Positions 63,112 through 64,000 of a stretch of 64,000 nt of DNA are shown one piece after another (position 1 is the first letter of the stretch; each line of letters begins with the position of its first letter). Source of the DNA: Pseudomonas sp. GM21 (GTDB lineage Bacteria > Pseudomonadota > Gammaproteobacteria > Pseudomonadales > Pseudomonadaceae); NCBI RefSeq assembly GCF_000282215.1, contig NZ_AKJS01000038.1, positions 1 through 64,000 of the forward strand, given 5' to 3'. Under the pieces are notes generated by a model that did no database searches, was not told the origin of the DNA, and worked only from the letters and a program-made list of their open reading frames with translations. The position numbers and the translations under genes were made by a program.

Positions 63112-63387
63112 CATATTTATAAATGGACGGCACCGAGATTGTGCAACCGCGAATAGAAAAATACTGTTAAATCGGCGATACAGTCGTCTTATCGTGGTTA
63201 CGACCCAAAAACCATCCGACGAAGCGTCGGGTACTTACCGTCACAGTAGTTTCACAATGCCATATGCGCTCGGGTATTGTGCCGCGCGCCCCCTCTATAT
63301 ACTAGTGGGCTGTGTGGCAGACTTGACTCGCCGTTCCAGCAGTCATGCGCCAACCCCGACCCGGGTCGCTTTGAGCGGAATCCTGAA

Positions 63388-64000
63388 ATGAGCCAACAGT
63401 TTCAACATGATGTTCTGGTGATTGGCAGCGGTGCTGCCGGTTTGAGTCTTGCGCTGACCTTGCCCGATCATTTGCGCATTGCGGTACTGAGCAAAGGCGA
63501 CCTCGCCAACGGCTCGACATTCTGGGCCCAGGGTGGCGTCGCTGCCGTTCTGGATGACGCCGACACCGTTGAGTCTCACGTCGATGACACCCTCAATGCC
63601 GGCGGCGGCCTGTGTCATGAAGACGCTGTTCGTTTTACCGTCGAACACAGCAAAGAGGCGATCCAGTGGCTGATCGACCAAGGCGTGCCGTTTACCCGCG
63701 ATGAACAGTCTGGCACCGAAGACGGCGGGTTCGAGTTTCACCTGACCCGCGAAGGCGGCCACAGCCATCGGCGCATCATTCATGCCGCCGATGCCACGGG
63801 CGCCGCGATATTCAGAACATTGCTGGCCCAGGCCAAACAACGGCCTAACATCGAATTGCTGGAACAGCGCGTCGCAATTGACCTGATCACGGAAAAACGC
63901 CTGGGACTGGAAGGCGACCGCTGCCTTGGCGCCTATGTTCTAAATCGCGAAACCGGTGAGGTCGACACCTACGGCGCTCGCTTTGTCATCCTCGCCTCCG
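63388..64000 (+). CDS. nadB: L-aspartate oxidase, N-terminal part (runs off window)
   Basis: ATG 63388 opens MSQQFQHDVLVIGSGAAGLS with the FAD dinucleotide-binding GxGxxG (about 13-18); KGDLANGSTFWAQGGVAAVL and HSHRRIIHAADATG are family hallmarks. About 204 residues are visible. It oxidises L-aspartate to iminoaspartate for NAD synthesis. nadB divergent from algU is the standard Pseudomonas arrangement. Confidence 0.95.
   Translation, partial: MSQQFQHDVLVIGSGAAGLSLALTLPDHLRIAVLSKGDLANGSTFWAQGGVAAVLDDADTVESHVDDTLNAGGGLCHEDAVRFTVEHSKEAIQWLIDQGVPFTRDEQSGTEDGGFEFHLTREGGHSHRRIIHAADATGAAIFRTLLAQAKQRPNIELLEQRVAIDLITEKRLGLEGDRCLGAYVLNRETGEVDTYGARFVILAS

Larger units (their letters stand above)
62833..63387. 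other. algU-nadB divergent intergenic region
   Basis: No gene is supported in these 555 bases. The left half carries the two AlgU-type promoters for algU; near nadB, TATACT at 63298-63303 on the plus strand, with TTGTGC 15 bases upstream, is a possible but poorly spaced nadB promoter. Confidence 0.5.

Overview
The window is about 60% GC chromosomal DNA from a gamma-proteobacterium, almost certainly a Pseudomonas of the P. fluorescens group. The evidence is gene content and order (algU-mucA-mucB-mucD beside nadB; dapA-bamC-MBL-purC followed by a tRNA-Ser; rnd-ycgL; an aru cluster; a psl-like cluster), the REP palindromes of the GTGGGAGCGAGC type, and a DUF6124 gene with its structured leader.

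Layout. 1-8.2 kb: housekeeping and small conserved genes (oligopeptidase B, a stand-alone cNMP-binding protein, a spermidine-synthase-like methyltransferase fold, an HNH protein, a TrmH-type RNA methyltransferase, a YcgN cysteine-cluster protein, a nitroreductase). 8.2-18.1 kb: D-2-hydroxyacid dehydrogenase, ycgL, rnd, a methyltransferase, an EptA-type phosphoethanolamine transferase, a gamma-glutamylpolyamine-synthetase-like enzyme, an HTH-only LysR-like protein, a CHMI-type tautomerase, a full LysR regulator, a DUF1508 protein and an AT-richer gene for a SLOG-like protein. 18.1-33.7 kb: an arginine transaminase (ATA) pathway locus, all on the minus strand: TetR regulator, AruR-like response regulator, periplasmic binding protein, AruS-like hybrid kinase, LysP-like permease behind a 19-codon leader ORF, then an operon of enoyl-CoA hydratase, acyl-CoA dehydrogenase, NDP-forming acyl-CoA synthetase, aruI, aruH, aldehyde dehydrogenase and probably a quinone reductase. 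The enzymes read as arginine to 2-ketoarginine to guanidinobutyraldehyde to guanidinobutyrate, followed by three CoA enzymes that suggest a beta-oxidation-like branch.

33.7-50.0 kb: two small proteins, a 1.2 kb AT-richer stretch without a supported gene, then a plus-strand exopolysaccharide operon with the gene order and protein lengths of psl (pslB to pslK). The priming glycosyltransferase at its head is reduced to an N-terminal and a C-terminal piece by an internal deletion, and a WcaF-like acetyltransferase gene lies between pslJ and pslK. A HicB remnant follows.

50.1-51.0 kb: a structured leader element, a 36-codon leader peptide overlapping a DUF6124 gene, a terminator and tRNA-Ser(CGA). 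51.1-64 kb: conserved core operons: purC/MBL/bamC/dapA, gcvR-like and bcp, PerM-family and TusA proteins, BepA-like protease, then mucD, mucB, mucA, algU (no mucC) with two AlgU-type promoter candidates, and the start of nadB, cut by the window end.

All functional names come from reading motifs and recalled family members; no database search was run.
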